A stretch of 64,000 nucleotides of DNA from Naasia sp. GTDB taxonomy: Bacteria > Actinomycetota > Actinomycetes > Actinomycetales > Microbacteriaceae. The notes under the pieces are model-generated. The model saw only the letters and a list, made by a program, of their open reading frames with translations. It made no database searches and was not told where the DNA came from. The stretch spans positions 62,001 through 126,000 of the forward strand of contig NZ_JAODMK010000016.1 in the NCBI RefSeq assembly GCF_025465545.1, read 5' to 3'. A program made the position numbers and the translations under genes. Below are positions 14,888 to 26,801 of the stretch, one piece after another. Every line of letters starts with the position of its first letter. Within the stretch, counting starts at the first letter, position 1.

Positions 14888-15484
14888 ATGAAGCTCTCCC
14901 GCACACGCAAGAAGGACCTCAAGCGGCTGCGGAGCAGCGCGGAGAACCTGTGGCAGGAGCAGCAGCAGGTGCTCGAGCACGCATCCTTTGTTGCTCGTGA
15001 GGCGCGGAAGCAGGCCAATCTCCTCACCAGCGAGCATGTGGTGCCGCGCGTGCTGAGCACCTACGAGTCGCGCTTCAAGCCGTCCGTCGACCGTGGCTAT
15101 TCGACGGGAAGACTGTTCGCGACCGCCGCCCGGGCGAAGGCCGTCAACGAGGTGTTCCCCGCAGTCGCCGGTGTGGCTGCCTCCGCCCTCTCGGTGCTGG
15201 AGCTGACCAAGGGCCTGCGGGACAGGCTGGACGTGGCAGCCCTCAAGGCGAAGGGCATGTCGTTCGGCAAGGCGCCCGAGCCCGTCAAGAAGGGTGGCCC
15301 GGGGGTCGGCGGCTGGGTGCTGCTGAGTTTCGGGGTCGTGGCGCTGGCCGGAGTGGCCTACGCAGCCTGGCAGACCTTCCGAGCAGACGACGACCTGTGG
15401 ATCGCGGACGACGAGCCGGAGGCCACCGGAACGGTGAACCCGACCGACATCCCCAAGGACGTTCCCCCCACGCCCACCGCGTGA
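14888..15484 (+). CDS. Conserved membrane protein with DLW-like tail
   Basis: A 198-residue protein of no assigned function. The N-terminal half (about 1-120) is Lys/Arg/Ala-rich and helical and may form a coiled coil. A Gly-rich hinge precedes one membrane helix (about 140-160) and an acidic Pro/Thr-rich tail. The tail contains FRADDDLWIADDE, resembling the membrane-helix-plus-DLW end of the tiny actinobacterial DLW-39 proteins. The start is ATG 14888 with GGAGG 7 bases upstream. A strong terminator follows at 15492. Orientation predicts a cytoplasmic N-terminal domain and an outside tail, or the reverse; the sequence does not decide. Confidence 0.75.
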   Translation: MKLSRTRKKDLKRLRSSAENLWQEQQQVLEHASFVAREARKQANLLTSEHVVPRVLSTYESRFKPSVDRGYSTGRLFATAARAKAVNEVFPAVAGVAASALSVLELTKGLRDRLDVAALKAKGMSFGKAPEPVKKGGPGVGGWVLLSFGVVALAGVAYAAWQTFRADDDLWIADDEPEATGTVNPTDIPKDVPPTPTA

Positions 15485-15491
15485 CATTCCC

Positions 15492-15523
15492 CGAAGGGCC
15501 CCGGCAGTCGCCGGGGCCCTTCG
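15492..15523 (+). terminator. Strong GC hairpin terminator
   Basis: CGAAGGGCCCCGGC and GCCGGGGCCCTTCG form a perfect 14-bp stem with a 4-base loop, followed by TGTTTCCC. It ends the upstream membrane-protein gene. Confidence 0.85.
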
Positions 15524-15539
15524 TGTTTCCCGTGGAACA
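15524..15539. promoter_or_regulatory. Degenerate parS-like site
   Basis: TGTTTCCCGTGGAACA matches the ParB-binding consensus TGTTTCACGTGAAACA at 14 of 16 positions. One mismatch breaks the CACGTG core, so binding is uncertain. It directly abuts the terminator at 15492-15523. Confidence 0.3.
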
Positions 15540-15559
15540 CCCCGCGCGGCCCCTCCTTC

Positions 15560-15616
15560 CCTCAACAGGCAGATTTTCCGCCGTGCCCCGTATAGGCCGG
15601 TTTCTGCCTGCTGAGG
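15560..15616. repeat. Inverted repeat in the spacer before the amidase end
   Basis: Arms CCTCAACAGGCAGA (15560-15573) and TCTGCCTGCTGAGG (15603-15616) pair along 14 positions with one mismatch, around a 29-base loop. A further copy of TGCCTGCTGAG follows about 12 bases later. It could be a terminator-like structure for the minus-strand amidase or an ancestral repeat. No coding sequence is seen from 15485 to 15653. Confidence 0.5.
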
Positions 15617-15653
15617 GTCTTTATGCCTGCTGAGCGAGAGTGGATCGGGGCGG

Positions 15654-17081
15654 TCACGGCTGGAAGGGGGAGAAGCCGGCCGGGGAGGGCCACGGATAGT
15701 GGCGCTCCCACAGTTCGGCGGTGTCGAGCAGGGCCCGGTCGGCATACCGCGGCGCGGTGATCTGCAGCCCGAACGGCAGCCCGTTGTCCAGGATCCCGGC
15801 CGGCACGGAGATGGCCGGCAGTCCTGTGACGTTCTGCACCGCCGTCGAGTACACCTCGGGACCGAGCAGGCCCGGCTCGGCGCTTCCACTCATCCCCCCG
15901 TCGGGGAAGAAGCCCGCCACCGCAAGGGTCGGCGTCACGAGAACACCGTCGTCGCGGAGGAGCAGGTCCATCTCGCGCGCATAGTCGAAGGTGCGCCGGC
16001 GCGCGTGAACGTATGCGCTGAGACCGACCCCGCGGCCGTCAGCGAGGAATTGTGCCGTACTCCGATGCAGAGCAGGAGCGGAGCCGTCGCCGAGCGCCCG
16101 GTCGAGGGCTGCCGCGTGTTCCGCCGATGCGATCGTGAACCAGTCCCGATCGGGACTTCCGCTCCCGAAGAAGGAGCCTGGCGAACGCCATTCGGGTCGC
16201 AGGCCGAGAAGAGCCGCCAGCTTCTCCACCGCGTCGGCGAACGCCCGCGCGACTGCGGCCGGGAGTGCGCCGAGCTCGTCCGTGCGCTCGGCCACGATCA
16301 TCCGGGCCGGAAGCCTGCCGGGCGGCAGGACTCCGGGGAAGGCGGTCCGGTCTCCCGGTGCGGGCCCCGCAGCGATCTGGAGCTGCCCGCGCAGATCCTC
16401 CGTTCGCGTGGCCATGAACCCGTCCGTCTGGAAGTCGATCCACTCCGGCGCCCGACTCCGGCCCACGACTCCATTGGTGGGCTTGTAGCCGACGAGCCCA
16501 CAGAGCGCGGCGGGGATCCGGGATGAGCCGCCCCCGTCGGTCGCGGTGGCGAGCGGAACCATGCCGGCCGCCAATGCGGCAGCCGAGCCACCGCTGGATC
16601 CCCCCGAGGAGAGGGCCGGGTTCCACGGATTGCGGGTGGCCCCGAAGAGCAGATTGTCGGTGAACCCCTCGATCGCGAACTCGGGGGTGTTCGTCTTCCC
16701 GATCACTATGGCCCCTGCCGCGCGCAGTCGCCCGACGACTACGTCATCGCTCGCCGCAGCCGGCGCATCGGCGAAGAGGAGCGACCCATGGGTCGTTCGC
16801 ATGCCGGCGACATCCTGGGTGTCTTTCACGAGGAATGGCACGCCGGCGAGGAGTCCGGCCATCCCGCCGCCGCGCACGTACGTGTCGAGTGCCTCGGCCT
16901 CCGCACGCGCCTCGGTGTCGCGCAGGGCGACCACCGCGTTCAACCCGCCGTCGCGCTCCGCGATCCGCGACAGCGCGGACTGCACCAGGTCCGCCGCACT
17001 CAGCTCGCCGCGGCCCACCGCTCTGCCCAGCTCCGCGAGACTCATGGGCGGCGGCGTGGAAGCTCCGCTGCTGGATGGCAC
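15654..17081 (-). CDS. Amidase signature family enzyme
   Basis: A 475-residue hydrolase of the amidase signature family. The Ser-cisSer-Lys triad is visible: the lysine in PFLVKDT, the cis-serine in SSGGSSGGSAAALA, and the nucleophile in TDGGGSSRIPA. These enzymes split amide bonds in diverse small substrates or form part of GatCAB. Lacking gatB/gatC neighbours and GatA-specific context, it is more likely a catabolic or detoxifying amidase. The GTG at 17081 is favoured because TAGCGT lies 6 bases upstream (leaderless pattern); an ATG at 17045 is the alternative. It is monocistronic. Confidence 0.88.
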   Translation of the reverse strand: MPSSSGASTPPPMSLAELGRAVGRGELSAADLVQSALSRIAERDGGLNAVVALRDTEARAEAEALDTYVRGGGMAGLLAGVPFLVKDTQDVAGMRTTHGSLLFADAPAAASDDVVVGRLRAAGAIVIGKTNTPEFAIEGFTDNLLFGATRNPWNPALSSGGSSGGSAAALAAGMVPLATATDGGGSSRIPAALCGLVGYKPTNGVVGRSRAPEWIDFQTDGFMATRTEDLRGQLQIAAGPAPGDRTAFPGVLPPGRLPARMIVAERTDELGALPAAVARAFADAVEKLAALLGLRPEWRSPGSFFGSGSPDRDWFTIASAEHAAALDRALGDGSAPALHRSTAQFLADGRGVGLSAYVHARRRTFDYAREMDLLLRDDGVLVTPTLAVAGFFPDGGMSGSAEPGLLGPEVYSTAVQNVTGLPAISVPAGILDNGLPFGLQITAPRYADRALLDTAELWERHYPWPSPAGFSPFQP

Positions 17082-17180
17082 GGCCGAACGCTATCGCCTT
17101 CTGGCCGGAGCGACGGGGGGAATCGCACCGTCTCCGCGCAGCCGAGAGGCACCGCCCTCACGGACGGCGCCTCATCCCTG

Positions 17181-17253
17181 TGGAGACGAGGGGAATCGAA
17201 CCCCTAACCCCCGCCTTGCAAAGGCGGTGCTCTGCCAATTGAGCTACGTCCCC
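17181..17253 (-). tRNA. tRNA-Ala (anticodon TGC)
   Basis: A 73-nt cloverleaf on the minus strand. The acceptor stem is GGGGACG/CGTCTCC, the D arm is GCTCAATTGGCAGAGC, the anticodon loop TTTGCAA holds TGC, and the T arm is AGGGG-TTCGATT-CCCCT. The 3' CCA is not encoded. It is paired with the nearby tRNA-Ile, an arrangement conserved beside gyrA in actinobacteria. Confidence 0.97.
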
Positions 17254-17395
17254 GTGCTGACGCGGACCCGCCCAAGCTACAGGAGGACGAGATGAGGCGA
17301 CCCGAAGCTGGGTCCGAAGATCGGACCGCCGCGCCGGGCCGATCGGGGTGCCCCCGACGCGCCGCCGCAGAAGCGACGGCGGCGCCATGGGCACG

Positions 17396-17469
17396 TGGGG
17401 CTACGAGGACTTGAACCTCGGACCTCTTCGTTATCAGCGAAGCGCTCTAACCACCTGAGCTATAGCCCC
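17396..17469 (-). tRNA. tRNA-Ile (anticodon GAT)
   Basis: A 74-nt cloverleaf on the minus strand. The acceptor stem is GGGGCTA/TAGCCCC, the anticodon loop CTGATAA holds GAT, and the T arm is CGAGG-TTCAAGT-CCTCG. CCA is not encoded. It lies downstream of gyrA and the DUF3566 gene. The 142 bases between the two tRNAs hold nothing recognisable. Confidence 0.97.
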
Positions 17470-17531
17470 GTTTTCGACCGTGTCGACTTTACCCCACACG
17501 GCCGCTCCGGACGAATCCGGGTGGCCGGCGC

Positions 17532-17939
17532 CTACTGGTTGGTGAAGCCGACGAGGAGCCCACCGGTGATCTTGACACTCAGGTTGTACAGCACGGTGGA
17601 GAGAGCACCGAGTGCGGTGCCCACGACCACGTTGAGCAGCGCGACCACGAGGGCGAATCCGAGCACCTGCGCCAGCCCGAAGGTCTCGGTGATGCTGAAG
17701 TCCGCCTCACCGGACACTTCCCCGTAGAGCCCGCTGAGGGTGTCGAAGATGCCGGTCTGGGAGAGCACCATCCAGATGAGGAAGGTTCCGACGACCAGCA
17801 CGATGCCGAGCGCGAGGGCGACCAGGAAGGACAGCTTGACCGCCGACCAGAAGTCGACGTACACGAGCTTCAGGCGAACCTGCTTGCTGTTCACCGTCCG
17901 GGACGACTTCCGCGCCAGCTTCTCCGCGACACTACTCAT
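17532..17939 (-). CDS. DUF3566 transmembrane protein
   Basis: A 135-residue protein. The start is ATG 17939, overlapping the gyrA end by 8 bases. A basic cytoplasmic N-terminus ([18 protein letters not shown]) leads into [16 protein letters not shown], the DUF3566 hallmark. Two membrane helices lie at about 38-62 and 98-125, with an acidic loop between. The gene following gyrA is of this family throughout actinobacteria; function is unknown. It is co-transcribed with gyrB-gyrA by position. Confidence 0.92.
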   Translation of the reverse strand: MSSVAEKLARKSSRTVNSKQVRLKLVYVDFWSAVKLSFLVALALGIVLVVGTFLIWMVLSQTGIFDTLSGLYGEVSGEADFSITETFGLAQVLGFALVVALLNVVVGTALGALSTVLYNLSVKITGGLLVGFTNQ

Positions 17940-20493
17940 CCCCTGAAACGTCCTCTCCAGCCTCGGGCTCGACCGGAACGACCTCAGCGCGGTCGACCGG
18001 GACTTCGTCGACCTCATCGGCCGGCGTCGCACCCGCGACTAGGTTACGTTCACTGTTCTTCGCAACGGCGATGATTTTGTCCTTGTCGCCGAATCGGGCG
18101 AAAACTACTCCCATGGTGTCGCGGCCCTTGGCGGGAACCTCGGACACCGCCGAGCGCACCACCTTGCCGCCGGCGAGCACGACGAGCACTTCGTCGGACT
18201 CCTCCACGATCAGCGCGCCCGCGAGGTCGCCCCTCGACTCTTCGAGCTTGGCGATCTTGATGCCGAGGCCGCCGCGGTTCTGCACCCGGTACTGGTCGAC
18301 CGAGGTCCGCTTCGCGTAGCCGCCCTCGGTCACCACGAACACGTACGAGCCGTCCACGCTGCCGGGCCCGGAGAGCACTGAGGCATCGAGGAGCTGGTCG
18401 TCGCCGCGGAAGTGCATGCCGATGACGCCGGACGTGCTCCGCCCCATCGGCCGGAGTGCATCGTCGGTGGCGGTGAACCGGATCGACATCCCCTTGCGGG
18501 AGACGAGCAGCAGGTCGGAGTCCTCGTTCACGAGGAGCGCGGAGACCAGCTCGTCCCCGTCCCGCAGGTTGATGGCGATGATGCCACCCGTGCGGTTCGT
18601 GTCGTACTCGGGGAGGGCGGTCTTCTTGATCAGGCCCTGCCGGGTGGCGAGCACGAGGTACTGGGCGACCCCGTAGTCGCGGATGTCGAGAACCTGCGCG
18701 ATCTTCTCGTCGGGCTGCAGCGCGAGCAGGTTCGCCAGGTGCTGGCCCTTGGTGTCGCGGCCGCCCTCCTGCACCTCGTAGGCCTTGGCGCGGTAGACGC
18801 GGCCCTTGTCGGTGAAGAACAGCAGCCAGTGGTGCGTCGTCGTCACGAAGAAGTGGTCGACGATGTCGTCGGCGCGCAGCTGGGCGCCCCGGACGCCGCG
18901 GCCGCCGCGGTGCTGCTGGCGGTAGTTGTCGCTGCGGGTGCGCTTGACGTATCCACCGCGGGTGACGGTGACGACCATCTCCTCCTCGGGGATGAGGTCC
19001 TCGACCGTCATGTCGCCGCCGTAGCCGAGCAGGATCTCGGTGCGCCGCTCATCGCCGAACTTCTCGACGATCTCGGCGAGCTCCTCGCTGATGATCTGAC
19101 GCTGGCGCTCCGGACGAGCCAGGATGTCCTTGTACTCGGCGATCATGCGCTCGAGCTCGGCGGCCTGCTCGATGATCTTCTGACGCTCGAGGGCGGCGAG
19201 CCGGCGAAGCTGGAGGCCGAGGATGGCGTTCGCCTGGACCTCATCGACCTCGAGCAGCTCGATCAGGCCTTCGCGGGCGTCGTCGACGGTGGCCGACCGG
19301 CGGATGAGGGCGATGACGTCGTCCAGGGCATCGAGCGCCTTGAGGTAGCCGCGCAGGATGTGGGCGTCCGCCTCGGCCTTGCGCAGACGGTATGCGGTGC
19401 GCCGGACGATGACCTCGACCTGGTGCTCGACCCACAGTGAGATGAAGCCGTCGACGGGCAGGGTGCGCGGCACCCCGTCCACGATCGCCAGCATGTTGGC
19501 GCCGAAGTTCTCCTGCAGCTGGGTGTGCTTGTACAGGTTGTTGAGCACGACCTTGGCCACCGCGTCGCGCTTGAGCACCACGACGAGGCGCTGTCCGGTG
19601 CGCCCGGAGCTCTCGTCGCGGATGTCGGCGATGCCGGCGACCTTGTTGTCCTTGACCAGCTCGGCGATCTTCACCGCCAGGTTGTCGGGGTTCACCTGGT
19701 ACGGCAGCTCGGTGACCACGAGGCACGTTCGACCCTGGATCTCCTCGACGCTGACGACCGCCCGCATCGTGATGGAACCGCGGCCGGTGCGGTAGGCGTC
19801 CTCGATGCCCTTGGTGCCGAGGATCTGCGCACCGGTCGGGAAGTCCGGCCCCTTGATGCGCTGGAGCAGGGCCCCGAGGAGCTCCTCTCGCGTGGACTCG
19901 GGGTGCTCGAGCAGCCACTGCGCTCCCGATGCCACCTCGCGGAGGTTGTGCGGGGGGATGTTGGTGGCCATGCCGACCGCGATCCCGACTGACCCGTTCA
20001 CGAGCAGGTTCGGGAACCGAGCCGGCAGGACAACCGGCTCCTGGGTCTTGCCGTCGTAGTTGTCCTGGAAATCGACGGTGTCCTCGTCGATGTCGCGGAC
20101 CATCTCGAGTGCGAGAGGCGCCATCTTCGTCTCGGTGTACCGCGCCGCAGCGGCGCCGTCGTTGCCGGGCGAGCCGAAGTTGCCCTGGCCGAGCGCGAGG
20201 GGGTAGCGGAGACTCCACGGCTGCACGAGGCGGACCAGGGCGTCGTAGATCGCGCTGTCACCGTGCGGGTGGTACTGGCCCATAACCTCGCCGACCACGC
20301 GCGCGCACTTGCTGAACGAGCGATCCGGCCGGTAGCCGCCGTCGAACATGGCATAGACCACCCGGCGGTGCACGGGCTTCAGCCCGTCCCGAACGTCGGG
20401 CAGCGCCCGCCCCACGATCACGCTCATCGCGTAGTCCAGGTACGACCTCTGCATCTCCAGCTGGAGGTCTACCTGTTCGATTCTGTCGGTCAT
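17932..20493 (-). CDS. gyrA: DNA gyrase subunit A
   Basis: An 853-residue breakage-reunion subunit of the A2B2 gyrase that introduces negative supercoils. The catalytic tyrosine is Y119 in AAARYTE. The winged-helix region has the motif [10 protein letters not shown] with S80 and D84, the residues usually found in unaltered quinolone-binding sites. The C-terminal beta-pinwheel includes the GyrA box QRGGRG-like stretch (about 535-541, HRGGRGV). The acidic tail ([17 protein letters not shown]) is usual. The ATG has GAGGAAAG upstream. It is 88 bases downstream of gyrB. Confidence 0.98.
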   Translation of the reverse strand: MTDRIEQVDLQLEMQRSYLDYAMSVIVGRALPDVRDGLKPVHRRVVYAMFDGGYRPDRSFSKCARVVGEVMGQYHPHGDSAIYDALVRLVQPWSLRYPLALGQGNFGSPGNDGAAAARYTETKMAPLALEMVRDIDEDTVDFQDNYDGKTQEPVVLPARFPNLLVNGSVGIAVGMATNIPPHNLREVASGAQWLLEHPESTREELLGALLQRIKGPDFPTGAQILGTKGIEDAYRTGRGSITMRAVVSVEEIQGRTCLVVTELPYQVNPDNLAVKIAELVKDNKVAGIADIRDESSGRTGQRLVVVLKRDAVAKVVLNNLYKHTQLQENFGANMLAIVDGVPRTLPVDGFISLWVEHQVEVIVRRTAYRLRKAEADAHILRGYLKALDALDDVIALIRRSATVDDAREGLIELLEVDEVQANAILGLQLRRLAALERQKIIEQAAELERMIAEYKDILARPERQRQIISEELAEIVEKFGDERRTEILLGYGGDMTVEDLIPEEEMVVTVTRGGYVKRTRSDNYRQQHRGGRGVRGAQLRADDIVDHFFVTTTHHWLLFFTDKGRVYRAKAYEVQEGGRDTKGQHLANLLALQPDEKIAQVLDIRDYGVAQYLVLATRQGLIKKTALPEYDTNRTGGIIAINLRDGDELVSALLVNEDSDLLLVSRKGMSIRFTATDDALRPMGRSTSGVIGMHFRGDDQLLDASVLSGPGSVDGSYVFVVTEGGYAKRTSVDQYRVQNRGGLGIKIAKLEESRGDLAGALIVEESDEVLVVLAGGKVVRSAVSEVPAKGRDTMGVVFARFGDKDKIIAVAKNSERNLVAGATPADEVDEVPVDRAEVVPVEPEAGEDVSGDE

Positions 20494-20507
20494 GTTCTTT
20501 CCTCAGT

Positions 20508-20537
20508 TGTGGAGAACCGTGTGGAGACTGTGGACAA
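20508..20537 (-). promoter_or_regulatory. Three tandem DnaA-box-like motifs between gyrB and gyrA
   Basis: TGTGGAGAA (20508-20516), TGTGGAGAC (20520-20528) and TGTGGACAA (20529-20537) lie head to tail. The last is the exact complement of the actinobacterial DnaA box TTGTCCACA. They occupy the 88-base gyrB-gyrA spacer, directly upstream of gyrA. Confidence 0.55.
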
Positions 20538-20581
20538 TCCGGGCAGGCGCGATCGGCATCAGCCGGTCGGCCTGTGCACGA

Positions 20582-23197
<2,616 letters not shown>

Positions 23198-23201
<4 letters not shown>

Positions 23202-24367
23202 GCCGCGCTCCCGTCATCGACGATGCGCCCCGCGGAGATGTGCACCATTCCGCCGTGCAGTCCATCGGGCACGTCCTCGGCCACGGCCGAGGTGATGATC
23301 ACCTGCTCGTAGCCGACGATCGCCTCCGCCAGCCTGCGGCGCCGAGGGGCGTCGAGCTCGGCGAAGACGTCGTCGAGGATCAGCACGGGGTCGCCCGCAC
23401 TGGACTCGGCCCTGAGAAGCTCGGCCGACGCCAGCTTGAGCGAGAGCGCGAACGACCATGACTCCCCATGGCTCGCGTAGCCCCGGGCGGGCAGGCCGTT
23501 GAGCTCGAACAGCACGTCGTCGCGATGCGGCCCCACCAGGGTGAGGCCCCGTTCCAGCTCGCGCGGACGGACCGTGGCGAGCGCGGTGCCGAAGAGCTCC
23601 CGGATCTCCTCGACGGGCAGATCACGCCGCGCCTCCTCGGTCCCGGCCTCGTCGGCGTCCGGCCTCGTCGACAGGATGCTCAGCCGGCTGCCGAGCCGCG
23701 GGCCGTGATCGGCGCCCACGATGGTGCGATAGGCCTCGACGACGCCGGGTCGCAGATCGGTGACGAGTCCCTGGCGTGCTGCGACGATCTGGCTGCCGAA
23801 GTCCACGAGGCGCTCGTCCCACAGATCGAGCGTCGACAGTGCGCCCGATCGCGCGCCCGTCGCCCGAGCCGATTTCAGGAGAGTGTTCCGCTGCCGCAGT
23901 GATCTCTCGTAGTCCGCCACGACGCCGGCGAGGCGTGGGGTGCGCAGAACGAGGAGCTCGTCCAGGAACCGGCGCCGGCCGCCGGGATCGCCGCGGACGA
24001 GCGCCAGGTCCTCGGGGGCGAACAGGACGCTGGAGAAATAGCGCGGCAGATCGCGCACCTTCGCCGGGGAACGCCCCACCTGAGCCTTGTTCGCCGAGGA
24101 CGCGTTGATCTGCAGCTCGACGAGGATCTCGCGGTCGCCGTGTCCGAGGAGTGCCCGCACGATCGCCGCCTGGGCACCCTGACGCACGAGGGCCAGGTCG
24201 CTGGAGACGCGGTGCGAACCCAGCGTGCTCAGATAGCCGAGGGCTTCGACCAGGTTCGTCTTGCCCTGGCCGTTGCTGCCCACGAGAACGTTGACCCCGT
24301 TCCTCAGCTCGAGATCGGCTTCCCGATAGTTGCGGAAGTCGACGAGGCTCAGCCGGCGGACGTGCAT
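23198..24367 (-). CDS. recF: DNA replication and repair protein RecF
   Basis: A 389-residue SMC-like ATPase that helps load RecA at gaps. The Walker A is GSNGQGKTN (30-38). The ABC-type signature region and Walker B (VLILDDVFAELD) are near the C-terminus. The start is ATG 24367 with GGAGGA six bases upstream; upstream in-frame codons belong to the antisense of gnd. Its N-terminus MHVRRLSLVDFRNY is characteristic. It lies 25 bases after gnd in the dnaN-gnd-recF run. Confidence 0.96.
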
Positions 24368-24392
24368 CGACTGTCCTCCCCCGCAGACGGCG

Positions 24393-25286
24393 TCAGCCGT
24401 CGGCGCTCGGCTTGACGGCGTGACCGCCGAACTGCTGGCGGAGCGCCGCGACCGCTCGCATGGCAGGCGACTCGTCCTGGCGGGACACGAAGCGGGCGAA
24501 GATCGAGGCGGAGATCGCCGGCATCGGCACCGCATGCTCGATGGCCTCTTCGAGCGTCCAGCGTCCCTCACCGGAATCGGCGACGTACCCCTCGATCTTC
24601 TCGAAGCCGGGATCCTGCTCGAGGGCGCGGACGAGGAGTTCGAGCAGCCACGACCGCACAACGGTCCCCCGCTGCCAGGCCTTGAACGTGCCGGGCAGAT
24701 CCGTGATGAGGTCCGAGCGGGCCGCGAGGAGCTCGTAGCCCTCGGCGTAGCCCTGCATCAGCGCGTACTCGATGCCGTTGTGCACCATCTTGGCGTAGTG
24801 CCCGGCGCCCACCGGCCCCGCGTGCACGAAGCCTTCCTCGCGGGGTCCTTCGGGGCGCAGCGCCTCGAAGACGGGCATCGCCCGGGCGATCGTCTCGTCC
24901 GAACCGCCGACCATGAGTCCGTACCCGTTGTCGGCACCCCAGATGCCGCCGGAGACGCCGGCATCGGCGTAGTCGATGCCCTTCTCCGCGAGCTGCTTCT
25001 CGTGCACGAAGTCGTCGGTGAACTTGGAGTTGCCGCCGTCGATCACCAGGTCGCCCTCGGACAGCACCCCGGCGAGCTCGCCGATCACGGAATCGGTGAT
25101 CGTGCCGGCCGGAACCATGACCCACACGATGCGCGGAGCGGTCAGCGCGGCGGCCAGGTCCGCCAGGGTGGCGACGTCCGACACCTCGGGATTGGTGTCG
25201 TAGCCGACGACCTCGATGTCCGCGGCGCGCAGCCGGGTGCGCATGTTGTTGCCCATCCGGCCCAGGCCGATCAGACCGATCTGCAT
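24393..25286 (-). CDS. gnd: 6-phosphogluconate dehydrogenase, short decarboxylating form
   Basis: A 297-residue oxidoreductase converting 6-phosphogluconate to ribulose 5-phosphate and CO2. The N-terminal Rossmann motif is GLIGLGRMGNNM, the substrate signature is VIDGGNSKFTDD and DAGVSGGIWG, and the catalytic lysine lies in HYAKMVHNGIEY. The roughly 300-residue size and the aspartate after the dinucleotide motif (GYDTN) suggest the NAD-preferring short type. A gnd gene between dnaN and recF is a conserved actinobacterial feature. It starts 14 bases after dnaN. Confidence 0.94.
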   Translation of the reverse strand: MQIGLIGLGRMGNNMRTRLRAADIEVVGYDTNPEVSDVATLADLAAALTAPRIVWVMVPAGTITDSVIGELAGVLSEGDLVIDGGNSKFTDDFVHEKQLAEKGIDYADAGVSGGIWGADNGYGLMVGGSDETIARAMPVFEALRPEGPREEGFVHAGPVGAGHYAKMVHNGIEYALMQGYAEGYELLAARSDLITDLPGTFKAWQRGTVVRSWLLELLVRALEQDPGFEKIEGYVADSGEGRWTLEEAIEHAVPMPAISASIFARFVSRQDESPAMRAVAALRQQFGGHAVKPSADG

Positions 25287-25300
25287 TTCGAACCCCCGAG

Positions 25301-26449
25301 TCAGCGAAGCAGCAGGTTGGGCTGCAACAGGTAGCGGTAGTCGTCCGACGCGGCCTTGTCCTTGCTGGACTGGCTCGTGATGAGCACGGGGCCCGGCTTG
25401 TTCGGATTCTCCGTCTTGGTGAACGCGATGCGCACGAACTCCGAGTGCACGGCGCCCAGCCCGTCGAGGAGGAACTGCGGCTTGAGCGAGACGACCGTGT
25501 CTGTGCCGTTGAGGAGGGCATCGATGTTCTCGGACGCCTGAGCCTGCTCGGAGCCGATTGCCTCGAGGGTCAGTCCGTCGAGGTCGAAGCTGTAGCGGAG
25601 GGCCGCCTCGCGCTCGAGGACGAGCTGCACACGGCGGGTGGCCTCCACGAGCTCGGCGGTGTTGATCACCGCGTAGTTGTCGACGGCCTCGGGGAACAGG
25701 CGCTTCACCGGGGGGAAGTTGCCCTTGATGAGCAGCGACGTCACCGTGCGCTTGGCGGAGCTGAAGGCGATGAGCTCACGGTCGTCACCGCCCGTGATCG
25801 AGACGGCGATGGTGCCGGTCGAGCCGAAGGTGCGGCCGATCTCCTGCAGGGTGCGGGCGGGCACGAGTGCGGTGATCGTGTCGGTGGAGCCGGTGGCCGA
25901 CTCCCACGGGATGCCTCGGACGGCGACGCGGTACCGGTCGGTGGCCACGAGGCTCAGGCTGTCGCCGGAGATCTCGAGCTGCACACCGGTGATGACCGGG
26001 GTCACATCGTCCCGCGATGCGGCGACGGCGACCTGCGCGACCGCCGTCGAGAACGCGTCGGCCGGAACGACACCGGTCGGCGCCGCCACGGCGGGCAGAT
26101 TCGGGTACTCCTCCACGGGCATGCTCAGCAGCGTGAATCGGGCGGAGCCGGCGCGGACGACGATCCGGGAGTCCTCGGAATACACATCGACAGGGGCGGC
26201 GGCCGGCAGGCGGCTGGCGATGTCGGCGAGGAGCCGGCCGGAGACGAGGGCCCTTCCCGGCTCCGCGACCTCGGCGGTGATCACGGTGCGTGCGGAGACC
26301 TCGTAGTCGAAGGAGGAGAGGGTGAGACCGTCCGGTCCCGCTTCCAGCAGGACTCCGCTGAGGATCGGGAGCGTGGTGCGCTGGGGCAGGAGCTTGACGG
26401 CGAACGACACGGCCTCGCTGAACACGTCCCTGTTCGCTTGAAACCTCAC
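25301..26449 (-). CDS. dnaN: DNA polymerase III sliding clamp (beta subunit)
   Basis: A 382-residue clamp with three repeated domains. Family motifs include RFQANRD at the start, LPILSGVLLEAG, the late SEFVRIAFT and a terminal YRYLLQPNLLLR in place of the canonical MPMR end. The start is GTG at 26449, with AGGGGAC a few bases upstream. Upstream in-frame codons to 26539 extend into oriC and lack family similarity. It is the first gene downstream of the origin spacer, followed by gnd and recF. Confidence 0.97.
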   Translation of the reverse strand: MRFQANRDVFSEAVSFAVKLLPQRTTLPILSGVLLEAGPDGLTLSSFDYEVSARTVITAEVAEPGRALVSGRLLADIASRLPAAAPVDVYSEDSRIVVRAGSARFTLLSMPVEEYPNLPAVAAPTGVVPADAFSTAVAQVAVAASRDDVTPVITGVQLEISGDSLSLVATDRYRVAVRGIPWESATGSTDTITALVPARTLQEIGRTFGSTGTIAVSITGGDDRELIAFSSAKRTVTSLLIKGNFPPVKRLFPEAVDNYAVINTAELVEATRRVQLVLEREAALRYSFDLDGLTLEAIGSEQAQASENIDALLNGTDTVVSLKPQFLLDGLGAVHSEFVRIAFTKTENPNKPGPVLITSQSSKDKAASDDYRYLLQPNLLLR

Positions 26450-26769
26450 GAAATGTCCCCTGTCTGTTTCCGGTCCGTCAAATCGTAGCGGGTGCCTGAG
26501 AAGCGGGGGCCAGCGAGCGTCGTCCCGTCCCCTCCCCAAGAGGTTGTCGAGGAGAGAGATAGAGAAGGAAGTTCTTTAATCTCATTAACGGGTGTGGAAG
26601 GTGTGAGTAACCTCCCGGCCGCCAGTGCAGCACTGGGAACTACAACGGTGCAAGATGTGTGACCCGTGTGGGGGACACCGCCGAAAAGGTGCAACCCGTC
26701 CAGGGGTGGCCGACCCTCTTCTCACACCTCCTCCGGAGCTCTCCCCAGCCTGAGGGTGTGTTCCCCGAC

Positions 26770-26778
26770 TTGTCCACA
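26770..26778 (+). promoter_or_regulatory. Perfect DnaA box in oriC
   Basis: TTGTCCACA, the actinobacterial consensus box. It is the only exact match in the dnaA-dnaN spacer. Confidence 0.8.
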
Positions 26779-26780
26779 AC

Positions 26781-26801
26781 TTCTGCACAGTCTGTGCAGA
26801 A
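26781..26801. repeat. 21-base perfect inverted repeat in oriC
   Basis: Arms TTCTGCACA and TGTGCAGAA are exact complements separated by 3 bases. Each arm is a two-mismatch DnaA-like box. The repeat begins 2 bases after the perfect DnaA box. Confidence 0.7.

Noticed and set aside
17531..18032. Longer reading of the DUF3566 gene starting inside gyrA
   Set aside because: The upstream 31 residues lie in the gyrA 3' end, are Arg/Ser-rich and lack the conserved family start; ATG 17939 is preferred.
18412..19440. Long open frame antisense to gyrA
   Set aside because: Codon-position GC shadow of a conserved gene; no family features.
17932..20493. Quinolone resistance changes in gyrA
   Set aside because: S80 and D84 in the winged-helix motif are the ordinary residues; nothing in the sequence suggests a resistance allele.
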